NCBI GenBank assembly: GCA_023408075.1
Contig: JAEYKW010000015.1
Location: 186,001 to 250,000 of the forward strand
Reading direction: 5' to 3'
DNA from: Bacillota bacterium
GTDB taxonomy: Bacteria; Bacillota; Clostridia; Christensenellales; SZUA-584
Length of the DNA stretch: 64,000 bases
The notes under the pieces are model-generated. The model was not told the DNA's origin. It ran no database searches and saw only the letters and a program-made list of their open reading frames with translations. Below are positions 30,745 to 40,108 of the stretch, piece by piece. Positions within the stretch are counted from its first letter, which is position 1, and each line of letters begins with the position of its first letter. The translations under genes were made by a program, and so were the position numbers.

Positions 30745-32484
30745 TCACTCCCGAAACTGGCTGTTATACAGCTTCGCGTATGCCCCATCCAGCGCCAGCA
30801 GCCGCTCGTGCGTCCCGCGTTCCGCCACGCCCTCCTCATCAATCACAATAATCTCATCCGCATTCTTCACAGTGGAAAGCCTGTGCGCAATCACGAGCGT
30901 TGTGCGCCCCACGGCTAGCTCCTCAAATGCCTTTTGTATGCGCTTTTCCGTCACGCTGTCCAGCGCGGACGTCGCCTCGTCGAGTATCAGCACCGGCGGG
31001 TTCTTTAAGAATATGCGCGCAATCGATATGCGCTGCTTCTGTCCGCCCGAAAGCCGAATGCCGCGCTCGCCCACCTGCGTGTCGTAGCCGTTCTCCATCT
31101 CCATAATCATGTCGTGTATCTCGGCGCGCTTCGCCGCTTCTACAATCTCGCCGTCCTCCGCGTCTATACGCCCATAGCGGATGTTATCCCGAATCGTGCC
31201 CGCGAACAAAAACACATCCTGCGACACGATGCCGATATTCTGCCTCAGCGAGAGCAGCGTCACATCCTTAATGTCGTGCCCGTCTATCGTGATGCGCCCG
31301 TCGCTCGCCTCGTAAAAGCGCGGTATCAGGTGGCACAGCGTTGTTTTGCCGCCGCCCGACGGCCCCACGAGCGCGAGCGTCTTCCCCGCGTCGATTTTGA
31401 GATTGAGGTGCTCGAGCACCGTCGTTTTGTCGTTGTACGAAAAGCTCACGTCCTCAAACGCGATATCGCCCTTCACGTTTTCGAGCACAGCGGCGTCCGG
31501 CTTATCAGTGATCTCAGGCTGCTCGCGCAGCAGCTCACGGAAACGGTGAAAGCCCGCCATGCCGCTCGAAAACTGCTCCATGAACGTCGAGAGCTTGCGT
31601 ATCGGCTGCAGAAACGTCGAGACGTAGAGCGAGAACGTGATGAGCCCCACATAATCGAACTCGCCCTGCATGATGAGGTAACCGCCGAAAGCGATTACCG
31701 CGACGCTGAACAGGCTCGTGAAGAAATCCACGCCGCTCACAAACACGGCCATCGCCGAATAAAACTCGCCCTTCGAGCGTTTGAAGCGCTCATTGCTCTC
31801 CATGAACTTATCCACTTCAAACGCTTCGTTTGTGAACGCCTTGGCCACGCGCGCGCCCGATATGCTCGATTCGAGCCCCGCGTTGATGCCCGCCGTGCGC
31901 TCCTTCACGCGCTTGGATGCACGCATCATGCGCTTTCTCTGCATCAGCGTAAAGAGGATGCCGATTGGCACGAGGACGATGAGTACAAGCGCGAGCTTCA
32001 CGTTGACAGTCAGCATCACGGTGAACGCGCCGATGATCGTGATCAGCGAAATAAACAGATCCTCAGGGCCGTGATGCGCGAGCTCGGTGATGTCAAACAG
32101 GTCCGTCGTCACGTGGGACATCAGCAGCCCCGTGCGGTTCTTGTCGTAAAAGCGGAATGAGAGCTTTTGCATATGCGTGAACAGGTCGCGCCGCATGTCC
32201 GCCTCCATGCGCACGCCGAGCGTGTGCCCCCAGTATGTCACAATGTACATGAACAGCGCGCGCAGCAGATACGCCGCAACGAGCACGCCCATGATGATAA
32301 AGAACGTGTCGAACAGCTTTGCGGGCAGCAACGTCGTCATCGCGTAGCGCGACGCGAGCGGAAACGCGAGATCGACTGCCGAAACCATCAGCGCGCAGAA
32401 AAGATCGAGAACAAAAAGCCGCCAGTGGCGGCGGTAATACGATGCGAAATGCCCGAGTGTGCTTTTGGGTACCATGTTTACCAT
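30745..32484 (-). CDS. ABC exporter, fused permease and ATPase
   Basis: A 579-aa half-transporter of the multidrug/lipid exporter type. Six transmembrane helices occupy about residues 15-310. The ATPase domain (about 335-575) has Walker A GPSGGGKTT, Q-loop GIVSQDVFLF, signature LSGGQ in GIRLSGGQKQRISIAR, Walker B VLILDEATSAL and the switch His in VIAHRLSTV. It probably works as a homodimer, as no partner half-transporter adjoins it. A Met at 32475 may be the true start since GGATGG precedes it. Confidence 0.92.
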   Translation of the reverse strand: MVNMVPKSTLGHFASYYRRHWRLFVLDLFCALMVSAVDLAFPLASRYAMTTLLPAKLFDTFFIIMGVLVAAYLLRALFMYIVTYWGHTLGVRMEADMRRDLFTHMQKLSFRFYDKNRTGLLMSHVTTDLFDITELAHHGPEDLFISLITIIGAFTVMLTVNVKLALVLIVLVPIGILFTLMQRKRMMRASKRVKERTAGINAGLESSISGARVAKAFTNEAFEVDKFMESNERFKRSKGEFYSAMAVFVSGVDFFTSLFSVAVIAFGGYLIMQGEFDYVGLITFSLYVSTFLQPIRKLSTFMEQFSSGMAGFHRFRELLREQPEITDKPDAAVLENVKGDIAFEDVSFSYNDKTTVLEHLNLKIDAGKTLALVGPSGGGKTTLCHLIPRFYEASDGRITIDGHDIKDVTLLSLRQNIGIVSQDVFLFAGTIRDNIRYGRIDAEDGEIVEAAKRAEIHDMIMEMENGYDTQVGERGIRLSGGQKQRISIARIFLKNPPVLILDEATSALDSVTEKRIQKAFEELAVGRTTLVIAHRLSTVKNADEIIVIDEEGVAERGTHERLLALDGAYAKLYNSQFRE

Positions 32485-32637
32485 CCGTGTTGTTTTTTTA
32501 TCCCTTTATTATACGCCTGTCGCCGCCGCATGACAACGGACATCGCCAATGTTTGTCTTAAGCCGCCGACGCGATTTACGCGGTATCCCTTCTTTGATAT
32601 AATATCCGCCAAAGCCCATGCGAAAAGGAGTCTCAAC

Positions 32638-33321
32638 ATGTTTCAGGCATCCGCGGACTGGAACCCCAAACAGTCGCTGCTCAAAGAAATCATACTCAAC
32701 AAAGAGCGCTTTGCAGAAACGGTGCGCCTTTTGGGGCAGATGCACGCGCTTGTTCATTCGCGCGAGGTCTACGGCACACTGCCTCACACATACATGGACG
32801 ACATCTGGGATGGCCTCGACGATCATTCATTCCGCAAAATGCCGACCGCCAAAGATGTGACCGTGGCGTGGAACATCTGGCACATCACGCGCATCGAAGA
32901 TTTGACGGTGAATATACTGATCAAAAATGACGCTCAAGTTCTTGACAGCGGCTGGCTGCAGCGGCTCGGCACGCGCGTTAAAGATACCGCCAACGCGATG
33001 ACCGACGATGAGATCATCCGCTTCAGCATTGACATCGACAAAGAGTCGCTGTACGCATACCGCAACGCCGTGGGAGTGAGAACGAAGCAGGCGATAGAAA
33101 GCCTTGCGTTTGCAGACCTCAAAACAAAGGTCAGCGCTGAGCGGCTGGCGCGCATCCGTGCCGAGGGCGGTGTGCTCGATCATGAGGAGTCCATATGGCT
33201 GCTCGATTTCTGGGGCAGAAAGACTGTTGCGGGCATTTTTTTAATGCCTGTCGCGCGGCATCAGATCGTGCACCTGAATGACTGTGTGAAGCTTAAGGCC
33301 AAGTGCGAAAAGCTCAGATAG
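32638..33321 (+). CDS. DinB-family protein
   Basis: A 227-aa helical-bundle protein of the DinB/YfiT superfamily. The His in WNIWHITRIED and the His residues in ARHQIVHLN near the C-terminus are the expected metal ligands. Members include thiol-dependent S-transferases (bacillithiol, mycothiol), but most are unassigned. AAAAGGAGTCTCAAC stands before the ATG at 32638. The long upstream extension of this frame runs antisense through the ABC exporter gene and is not part of the protein. Confidence 0.8.
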   Translation: MFQASADWNPKQSLLKEIILNKERFAETVRLLGQMHALVHSREVYGTLPHTYMDDIWDGLDDHSFRKMPTAKDVTVAWNIWHITRIEDLTVNILIKNDAQVLDSGWLQRLGTRVKDTANAMTDDEIIRFSIDIDKESLYAYRNAVGVRTKQAIESLAFADLKTKVSAERLARIRAEGGVLDHEESIWLLDFWGRKTVAGIFLMPVARHQIVHLNDCVKLKAKCEKLR

Positions 33322-33691
33322 CATCAGAGCCAAAAGTTTAGCTGCTGGTGCTATACGGGCATATCTCCGGCTTTCGCCTCATGACGTCATGATTATCCCT
33401 CCAATGACACTTTACCGAGGAATGATGGATGGTCAAGCGATTTCGTGTTCTGCACGGAGCAAAGTTAAAGATTGCAGCGCTATTTCGAGATTTCAGCGAT
33501 ACAGTACGCGGGTCAGCCGTCAAGACAGCGTTTCGATGAATCAACGTTTAGCCACGCAGCGGCTTCGATATTGTCTTCAGCAAGTCGTTTTAGGTTCTTA
33601 TCATTTGCATGGCTCGCAGCATATTGCGAAAGCTAAATTGATTCCATCAGCCGAACCGGTGGATTTAAATAGCCTTCGGTATTTGCTGCGG
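33322..33691. other. Gene-free spacer
   Basis: 370 nt between the converging DinB and WbsX-like genes. Open frames on either strand lack ribosome sites and recognisable products. I see no terminator or repeat. Confidence 0.5.
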
Positions 33692-34777
33692 TCAATCAAC
33701 CTCCGGCAAGCCGAACTCTTCGCAGACGGCCTTGATCGCTTCGAGCTTCCCATAGCCGAACTGCTTATCCGGTTCGAGGTATGCCCCTTCGGCCCATTCG
33801 TTCCACGCATTGATAAATATGAACCTGTCGTTTCCTTCGTCGATGCATTTTTTCGTCAATTGGCTCAAATAAATTTTAAATTTCTCGGGCGTGAAGCCGA
33901 CGCAGACGCTCGCCCGTTTCCCGACCCGCGGCGAATTGTCCCAGCCCATGAACGCCCCGCAGTATTTTTCCCTGTTTTCGTAGACGCTTTGTCGCGTGAG
34001 TATTCTCTGCCAGACGGTATCATAAATAAAGATATGCAGCGTATCCATGACAAAACAATGGGCATTGCGCGGCGTATACCCGCCGAACAGCGTCAGCGTG
34101 GGCTCAAATTCGATGCACGCGTCGGAGTCTTTCAGGTGCGGCCAGCTCATACCGCGCTTTGAGCTCAGCGTTTCGGCAATATGCAGACCAGGCAGCCCCT
34201 CTTGCACGGCCAGCTCACGCCAGTATGCCGCCATGTCGGCGCAGCGTTCAATCTGGTTCGGCACATACAGTATGAACAGCGGCTTGCCATCCACCTTGAT
34301 GTACCGGCCATCCCTGAAAAACGGCAGCAGATAGTCAAAATGTGCTTTCCAATCCTGCTCGCCGCCGTAAATCTGCGGCATCAGTATCGCGTTCTGCCGG
34401 CCGTCCCAGTTTCTTGTCCACGGCTCGTTGGCCCACGAGAAGCAAAAATTCGTCTTGATATCCTTATGGCTGAGCAGCAGTTCGGCCGGTTTTTCAAGCA
34501 GCAGCCTGCCGCCGAACCAGTAATGATAAAAGCACAGGCCATACACATTGTACCTGTGCATCAGTTCGCTCTGCCACTGCAGCGTGTGCAAGTCCGTCAG
34601 GTCGTAGTAGTTGTCGTCAAGCGGCTTTGCCGGCTGATCGTGATTATTGAACAGCGGGGCCGCTTTTTTCACGTTTGTCCATTCCGTGAACCCTTCTCCC
34701 CACCACTCGTCATTCTCTTTGATCGTATGAAATTGCGGAAGAAAAACCGCAATAAACTTGAGTCTCTGCGTTTCCAT
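33692..34777 (-). CDS. WbsX-like glycoside hydrolase family 99-type protein
   Basis: A 361-aa protein of the WbsX (GH99-like) family found in O-antigen and polysaccharide loci. Marks are AVFLPQFHTIKENDEWWGEGFTEWTNVKKA at the N-terminus, FYHYWFGG, FCFSWANEPWTRNWDG and FINAWNEWAEGAYLEPD near the C-terminus. The WANEPW and NEWAEG acids are the candidate catalytic residues. It probably modifies or cleaves surface glycans. It follows the methyltransferase gene by 25 nt, so the pair likely acts on the same polysaccharide. Confidence 0.88.
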   Translation of the reverse strand: METQRLKFIAVFLPQFHTIKENDEWWGEGFTEWTNVKKAAPLFNNHDQPAKPLDDNYYDLTDLHTLQWQSELMHRYNVYGLCFYHYWFGGRLLLEKPAELLLSHKDIKTNFCFSWANEPWTRNWDGRQNAILMPQIYGGEQDWKAHFDYLLPFFRDGRYIKVDGKPLFILYVPNQIERCADMAAYWRELAVQEGLPGLHIAETLSSKRGMSWPHLKDSDACIEFEPTLTLFGGYTPRNAHCFVMDTLHIFIYDTVWQRILTRQSVYENREKYCGAFMGWDNSPRVGKRASVCVGFTPEKFKIYLSQLTKKCIDEGNDRFIFINAWNEWAEGAYLEPDKQFGYGKLEAIKAVCEEFGLPEVD

Positions 34778-34802
34778 AAGCCCGTTTCCATATCCTTCTT
34801 AT

Positions 34803-35507
34803 TTAATGACGAGGAATGGCCTCAATTCTGTTGATTGCCGTGATTGCGTGTTCGTTCGCATACGCCGTCTTTTTGAGCTCGAAAATAAACTGAAACACGT
34901 GACTGTACGGCCGGTACCGGATATCGTCCGGATATTTGGCTGCGAAGGGCGGCTGATACTCCTCATAAATCGCGTCTTCATCCACCGGCGTATAGCCCGC
35001 CTGCGCACAGAGCATTTTGAAAGACGGGTACGTATAGAATTTCAGATGCGTCTGGTCAAGTATGCCGACCTCGGTGTAGTCGAACCTGTTTTCGAGCAGG
35101 GGATATACGACGGAGTTGTGCGCCACATTGGGCATCGAAATCAGCACCGACCCGTCGTCCTTGAGCACGTCCTTCGTCTGGGCCAGCACGCCTTCGGGAT
35201 TGCGCAAATGCTCGAGGACATCAGCGCACAGAACATAGTCAAACTTCATGGGCTCAAAAGCCTTGCCCCATTGCAGCGAATCTAAGTCCCCCAGCCACGA
35301 GCCTTTGGCAAATTCCCTGGCAATCTGCATCGCCGTTTCGTCTATATCACAGATATACACCGCACAGCCGAGCTGCTTCGCCATATAATTGGTCATGATG
35401 CCGGTGGCCGAACCCAGCTCCAGCACCACCGAGCCGGGCCTCACTTTTTGCAGTATCAGCGTGTGCGACCGTCTCACACTCATATCCAGATAGAAATCGT
35501 ATTTCAC
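34803..35507 (-). CDS. Class I SAM-dependent methyltransferase
   Basis: A 234-aa methyltransferase with motif I VVLELGSATGIMT (about 29-41), a following acidic residue in ICDIDETA, and motif II-III FDYVLCADVLEHLRNPEGVL. The HDxLEHL-like DVLEHL element is common in methyltransferases of polysaccharide or O-antigen clusters. The start is a GTG at 35507 with GAGGGACAAAAC before it. Co-directional and 25 nt from the WbsX-like gene. Confidence 0.88.
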   Translation of the reverse strand: MKYDFYLDMSVRRSHTLILQKVRPGSVVLELGSATGIMTNYMAKQLGCAVYICDIDETAMQIAREFAKGSWLGDLDSLQWGKAFEPMKFDYVLCADVLEHLRNPEGVLAQTKDVLKDDGSVLISMPNVAHNSVVYPLLENRFDYTEVGILDQTHLKFYTYPSFKMLCAQAGYTPVDEDAIYEEYQPPFAAKYPDDIRYRPYSHVFQFIFELKKTAYANEHAITAINRIEAIPRH

Positions 35508-35822
35508 GTTTTGTCCCTCAATCCTTCGGTTTACACATCCGATGATGTTGGTTCATTATATGCAGCGCAGGGCCGGGCGGTCAAAAAACGTCGGCGCCAG
35601 TTTTTCAGACTGTTCATATGCATGTAAAATATGCGCTTCACTGTCGGGGTATGATTTATTGTGTCCCTGAAGGGTCCGCTGTAGCCAATAGGCGGCTGAT
35701 AAGGGTCGTGTGGACAGCTCTGGCATGTACCTCATCCGGCGCATCCTTCTCCTTCAGGAGATGGCTCAGGCTGCTGACAAAGTGGTTATTGTCATTTTGA
35801 GTGAGCGTAAGCGATACGAAAA

Positions 35823-35897
35823 ATCCCATGTTTAAAGCGTTTTGCCATGGGATGCAATCCACTTTCGTAGTCACGTCGCTTCGCTCCTCAGCATGAC
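35823..35897. repeat. Family 2 repeat, full copy
   Basis: Hairpin ATCCCATG ... CATGGGAT (35823-35853) with loop TTTAAAGCGTTTTGC, then the tail CAATCCACTTTCGTAGTCAC ... CTCAGCATGAC shared with 29249. Confidence 0.7.
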
Positions 35898-36007
35898 AAG
35901 TGGGGTTTTTTCATCAAGCTGCGCCTTCTCCTTCAGGAGATGACTTTTGACAGTCACCATAACAAAGCTCTATGGAGCTTTCCCGGCTTAGACGGGCGTT
36001 TTCGGAT

Positions 36008-36040
36008 AAAAAAAGAGCATCCTCTTTTTGAAGATGCTCC
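36008..36040 (-). terminator. Terminator of the PadR/HAAS operon
   Basis: Minus strand: GAGCATCTTC-AAAAA-GAGGATGCTC then TTTTTTT. Confidence 0.9.
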
Positions 36041-36054
36041 TCGAACTGAGTTCT

Positions 36055-37089
36055 TTATGCCGCTTTGCTGAACAGTGACGAGCCGCGCGCGCCCCGGTAC
36101 AGCGTCACGCCCGTGTCCGTCACATACCCGATGGTGCCGAGCACCACGATGATGGTGGGCAGCAGTGTCCAGATAGTCTTTGCGACTTCACTGACGAACA
36201 TATTAATGTGCGTGGCAGCGTACAGCGATATGAGAAAATTGGCGTTCCATATCGCGGGCGGCAGAAATATCACGATATTGAGCACAAGCATCGCAATATT
36301 GATCGCCGCGATGCCAAGCGAGACTTTGATCGAGTAGCGACCCGCAATCAGCCGTATCATGTCCTTGAGCATGCCAAGGCAGATCATCAGGTCGATCAGC
36401 GGCAGCATGGTTCTTACCACATCAAGATTGAATACAGGGACCGATTTCATGCCCTCCACCGTCGTCACGTACCCGAGTATCCACGGCATCGCATTGAATA
36501 TGATGAGGCCGATCACACCGAATATAAGCCCCACAATCGGGTCGGCGCGTTTGATGTTCACCGTGTCTCTCTGGTTCAAAGGCGGCACCGGCGGCAAGTC
36601 CTTCGGGCTCCAGTCCAGCTTTAACATGTGAGCGTCTTTGGCAAAACGCTCAACGAGCGCAAACGCGATCGTCACGAACGCAAACGCCTGCACAAGCCCG
36701 CCGAATATGCCCCAGAATGACTCCGCCGCCATGCTGAACGCGTTCTCGGGCGGGGTGGCTACGCTGCTCACAATCAGCGCGATCACAAGGCCGAAGCCCG
36801 TGGCCGCCAGCACAATTTTGAGCACGAGCCAATAGAGATCGTAATATTCCGGCCCGATCAGATGGCGCTTGGTGCCGCGGTATTTCGCTGCCAGATCATT
36901 CGGCCGCCCAAGCTCCTTGAGCACCGCTGTCACATCCTCTTCGGACGGCTCGGCGTCGCCCGTGCGCGCAGCCAGCATATCGTCAATAAGGCTGCGCAGT
37001 TCCTTCTCGATGTCCGTGCGCTGCTCCTGCGGCAGCCGACGCGTGACATCATACACATACCTGTCAATCAATTCACCTGTTTTGCTCAT
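36055..37089 (-). CDS. HAAS domain membrane protein
   Basis: 344 aa. The N-terminal 70 residues form an HAAS (DUF1700-like) helical signalling domain: YVYDVTRRLPQEQRTDIEKELRSLIDDML and VLKELGRPNDLAAKYRG. Six or seven transmembrane helices follow between about 85 and 335. Such proteins are nearly always paired with a PadR regulator, and the start here overlaps the PadR stop by 4 nt (ATGA, 37086-37089). Likely a membrane sensor or effector controlled by PadR. Confidence 0.85.
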   Translation of the reverse strand: MSKTGELIDRYVYDVTRRLPQEQRTDIEKELRSLIDDMLAARTGDAEPSEEDVTAVLKELGRPNDLAAKYRGTKRHLIGPEYYDLYWLVLKIVLAATGFGLVIALIVSSVATPPENAFSMAAESFWGIFGGLVQAFAFVTIAFALVERFAKDAHMLKLDWSPKDLPPVPPLNQRDTVNIKRADPIVGLIFGVIGLIIFNAMPWILGYVTTVEGMKSVPVFNLDVVRTMLPLIDLMICLGMLKDMIRLIAGRYSIKVSLGIAAINIAMLVLNIVIFLPPAIWNANFLISLYAATHINMFVSEVAKTIWTLLPTIIVVLGTIGYVTDTGVTLYRGARGSSLFSKAA

Positions 37090-37433
37090 TTTTCTCCCTC
37101 CTCGTGAATGAGCCTGTCAATACTGCGCGCGAGTTCGTCCCACTCTCCGCACAGCAGCTTATAAATTTTTTCGCCCGCTTCACTGCGCTCGTAATACTTG
37201 CGCGGCTTGGGGCCGGACGTTTCCCATTCGCTTTTCAGCAATCCCTGCGATTCAAGCCGCCGCAGCAGCGGATAGAGCGTTCCCGGCTCGATGCTCATGC
37301 CTGCCCCTGCGATCTCTTCAACGAGTGCGTAGCCGTATTTGGCTTTGTTTAAGCGGCTCAGCACACAGAGCGTCACCGTTCCGCGCCGGAGCTCCTGCTC
37401 CATGTTGGTTACGACCGAGTTCATATCTTCCAT
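37086..37433 (-). CDS. PadR-family transcriptional regulator
   Basis: A 115-aa winged-helix protein of the PadR type: ELRRGTVTLCVLSRLNKAKYGYALVEEI, then the wing ... IEPGTLYPLLRRLESQGLLKSEWETSGPKPRKYYERSEAG, a near-perfect match to the family pattern. GAGGTGAGAACC precedes the ATG. Translationally coupled to the HAAS membrane protein downstream. Its own operator probably overlaps the promoter at 37453-37482. Confidence 0.95.
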   Translation of the reverse strand: MEDMNSVVTNMEQELRRGTVTLCVLSRLNKAKYGYALVEEIAGAGMSIEPGTLYPLLRRLESQGLLKSEWETSGPKPRKYYERSEAGEKIYKLLCGEWDELARSIDRLIHEEGEK

Positions 37434-37452
37434 GGTTCTCACCTCTGATCGC

Positions 37453-37482
37453 ATTATACTGTGTGTCATACACTATTGTCAA
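37453..37482 (-). promoter_or_regulatory. Promoter and likely PadR operator
   Basis: Minus strand: TTGACA, 18-nt spacer, TATAAT. The spacer holds GTGT-ATG-ACAC, a short inverted repeat of the kind PadR proteins bind. Confidence 0.7.
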
Positions 37483-37690
37483 TACTATTATATAATTATT
37501 TCTCACTTATTGTTCGTCGTATTTTATAGTGCCATAAGAAAACCCACCATTGAACTAATCCTCATCAGTGGGGCAAGCCTCTCAAGAGGAGAATTTATTA
37601 ATAACAGCATTTAGAGTCTATACGCACTTGATGGCTCTCCTGTGAGGAGAAGGCTTATTCTTGCGATTTTTAATGCTTCCAAATAAAAAA

Positions 37691-37736
37691 GGCTTCCCCT
37701 CGAGGGGAAGCTGTCGCCGGAAGGCGACTGATGAGG
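37691..37736. repeat. Structured repeat, family 1 variant
   Basis: GGCTTCCCCTCGAGGGGAAGC then TGTCGCC-GGAA-GGCGACTGATGAGG. Confidence 0.8.
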
Positions 37737-37769
37737 TGTCGCTCTTTGTCTGTATGTGCTGTCACTCCG

Positions 37770-38873
37770 TTATTTTTGCAGGTGTTCGTCCAATGCTGTG
37801 AGGCACTCGCCGAAGTTCTTTCGCCCGTAGCCCATCCGAAAATAGCTCCCATCCGTTTCATACACATATCCGGGCAGCAGCAGCACGCCGGATTTTTCAA
37901 TCAGGTCTTCGCAGAAAGCCCCCGCATCTCTGCCGTTCTTGAGCTTATGGAACGCAACAGGCCCCGCAGCAGGCGTGTTGTTCACAAAGACGTCCTTATA
38001 TTTTTCAAAAAAACCCTCGGAAAGCGCGATATTGTCCCTGATGATATTAACGCTCCGTTGCAGCAATGCATCGCTGTGCGCCAGCGCGAGCGCCGAAAGG
38101 TATTCGCTCGGCGCGCTGCAGCAGATGGTGGTGTAATATTTGAGCCTCAGCATTTTTTCGTACACATCCTTATTGCGCGTCGCAATCCAGCCGATTCGAA
38201 GCCCCGGCAGCCCGTATGCCTTGGACATCACGCCGAGCGACACCGCGTTTTCATAGATATCGCTCATCCACACATGCGGCTGACCGTCCCGCTCCAGCCC
38301 TTTGTAGACCTGATCGCCAAGCACGAGCAGCCCCCGCTCCCGCGCGATATCGGCAATTCGTTTAAGCTGCATATCGCTGAGCGCGTAACCCGTCGGGTTG
38401 TGCGGCGTGTTGATCACGATCAGCTTTGTCTGCGGTTTGATCAGGGAAACCAGTTCCTCCATATCAAGCGTCCAGCCGTCCTGCCCCTGCCTCAAACGCC
38501 ACGGCGACACCTCGCATCCGGCCGACGCAGCCACCTCATAGAGCGACTGATACGCGGGCGACAGATACACCATGTGATCGCCGCGCTCTAAAACTGTCTG
38601 CATGAAACCGTATATCGCTTCCTCAGCGCCCGCATGCACGAGAATATCATCCGGCCCGCAATTTTGATACAGCGCCGAGATGCGTTCTCGCAAATGAAGG
38701 CTGCCCTTCACCTCGGTATACCCAAGCCACAGATTATGCAGCTGGTCCGATGCGCCCGGTTCCAGAGCCAGCAGTTCATCCACCGTCATTGATTCGCAGT
38801 CTGACTGAGACAACAGATATCTCGTGGAAAACTCGTGCTTCTCGTAAAAATCTTCAAGCAAAAAGGTCCGCAT
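37770..38873 (-). CDS. PLP-dependent aminotransferase, class I/II
   Basis: A 367-aa fold-type I aminotransferase. NTPHNPTGYALS holds the conserved Asn-Pro region, VLGDQVYKG the Asp-x-x-Tyr contacting PLP, and SLGVMSKAYGLPGLRIGW the Schiff-base Lys. The closing part (GYVYETDGSYFRMGYGR) has the substrate carboxylate Arg. The sequence belongs to a clostridial group related to capreomycidine synthase-like or MalY-like enzymes, so the substrate is not clear. ATAGGAGGAAAA precedes the ATG at 38873. Confidence 0.9.
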   Translation of the reverse strand: MRTFLLEDFYEKHEFSTRYLLSQSDCESMTVDELLALEPGASDQLHNLWLGYTEVKGSLHLRERISALYQNCGPDDILVHAGAEEAIYGFMQTVLERGDHMVYLSPAYQSLYEVAASAGCEVSPWRLRQGQDGWTLDMEELVSLIKPQTKLIVINTPHNPTGYALSDMQLKRIADIARERGLLVLGDQVYKGLERDGQPHVWMSDIYENAVSLGVMSKAYGLPGLRIGWIATRNKDVYEKMLRLKYYTTICCSAPSEYLSALALAHSDALLQRSVNIIRDNIALSEGFFEKYKDVFVNNTPAAGPVAFHKLKNGRDAGAFCEDLIEKSGVLLLPGYVYETDGSYFRMGYGRKNFGECLTALDEHLQK

Positions 38874-39126
38874 TTTTCCTCCTATTGAACCCCAAAAGAG
38901 AGATATATAGTCACTAATCCGGTCTTCCATTCAACTTCGTAGTCGTCTCTTCGCTCCCACTACGTAAAGAACGGGTTATATGTTGTTGTTAATTGTGTAA
39001 CAATGCCCGGTACCCGAGCTTTTTGTTTTTTGTGGTGCGTTAGAAAACACCATATGAGTTTGTTTGAGCATATCAAAGCGGCTATGAATCCGACTGCCAT
39101 CCCATTCCTTTGAGCGCTTTTGCCTC

Positions 39127-39771
39127 CTAAATGTATTTGCTCGCTTCCTTCACGCTGAGCGCGCTCAGCGTATGCGCGGCAAGAAATTCCCTCACCCACT
39201 GTGCGTCGGTTTTCGAATACTCGCGCAGCGCCCAACCGATGGCTTTGTTTAAAAAGAATTCCTTTGTACCGCAGCTGCGCAATACCGCGCGCGACAAAAA
39301 TTCCGTGTCCGTCCGCGGCTTGTATTTGAGCTGAAAGAGAATAGAGGTGCGCCTGAGCCAGAGATTATCGCTCACCATCCATCCGGCGACGACCTGCTCT
39401 TTGAGTTCCTGATGCCGCAAGACGATATCGCCCGCGATCACGGCCAGCGTATCCACGGTGTCCCACCACGATCTGGTGACGATCAGCGTTTCCATACGGC
39501 GCATATCGTCGGCTTCCAGGCGGCTCTTCACTCCCAGCAGATAATCCACGGCGAGGTATTGGAACTCGCGTTCGGGCAGCTCAAAGCATTTGAATATAAA
39601 ATCCCAGTCCACCGCCTTTTCCTTCTTCTTTGCGGCCAGAAATTCGCGGCTCAGCGCAGCGCGCTGCGGCTTTTGCAGCCCCAGGAATGCGAACTGATTT
39701 TTCATGTAGGCGGCCATGCCCGACGCCATGGCGGGGTCGGCGGCGGCGTAATACGCTTTGAAAATGTCCAT
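39127..39771 (-). CDS. DNA alkylation repair protein, AlkD-like
   Basis: A 214-aa all-helical HEAT-like repeat protein of the AlkC/AlkD family of DNA glycosylases for 3- and 7-alkylpurines. Diagnostic parts are YMKNQFAFLGLQKPQRAAL, RSWWDTVDTLA, NLWLRRTSILFQLKYK and NKAIGWALREYSKTDAQWVREFL. In the AlkD family a Trp-Trp-Asp set near the RSWWDTVD segment contacts the damaged base. The start at 39771 has GGGAG 5 nt upstream. Confidence 0.92.
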   Translation of the reverse strand: MDIFKAYYAAADPAMASGMAAYMKNQFAFLGLQKPQRAALSREFLAAKKKEKAVDWDFIFKCFELPEREFQYLAVDYLLGVKSRLEADDMRRMETLIVTRSWWDTVDTLAVIAGDIVLRHQELKEQVVAGWMVSDNLWLRRTSILFQLKYKPRTDTEFLSRAVLRSCGTKEFFLNKAIGWALREYSKTDAQWVREFLAAHTLSALSVKEASKYI

Positions 39772-40108
39772 AACAACTCCCATGTACAATTTTAACCATC
39801 ATATTCTTTTTTCTGCGGGAACGCAACAAATGTGTATATTATCCAACACAGTACGTTTACCAGCCTCATACGCGAGGTCATCAAGCAGCCCCACAATATC
39901 GAGCACTTCGCCTTCTCAAAATTGCAGTGGCCTCATCATCGTTGATGATATCCGCGCCGCTGAGATCGCGCGCGCAATCGACATAATCATGCGGATTGAC
40001 GTCAAGGCTGGATTCTTAAAAATACAAACCCTTTCCAAATCAGCCGTATCATTTAGTCACAAAAAAACAACCACCCTATCGGATGGCTGCTTGTATACAA
40101 ATATCAGT
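39772..40108. other. Gene-free spacer
   Basis: About 335 nt between the AlkD-like gene and the end of the fatty-acid operon. It holds that operon's terminator at 40061 and no convincing gene. Confidence 0.5.
40061..40089 (-). terminator. Terminator of the fatty-acid synthesis operon
   Basis: Minus strand: CAGCCATCC-GATA-GGGTGGTTG then TTTTTTT, 20 nt after the fabZ stop. Confidence 0.82.

Larger units (their letters stand above)
35508..36054. other. Gene-free spacer with repeats and a terminator
   Basis: 547 nt. CTTCTCCTTCAGGAGATG occurs twice (near 35744 and 35928), a family 2 repeat lies at 35823-35897, and the terminator of the HAAS gene at 36008. Confidence 0.6.

Noticed and set aside
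32167..32637. Upstream extension of the DinB frame
   Set aside because: Runs antisense through the ABC exporter gene; the real start at 32638 has AAAAGGAG before it.
33389..33690. Open frame in the DinB-WbsX spacer
   Set aside because: It continues as an antisense shadow of the WbsX-like gene and its first part shows no family features.
38960..39235. 91-codon minus-strand frame downstream of the AlkD-like gene
   Set aside because: Mostly overlaps the end of the AlkD-like gene in another frame and has no ribosome site.
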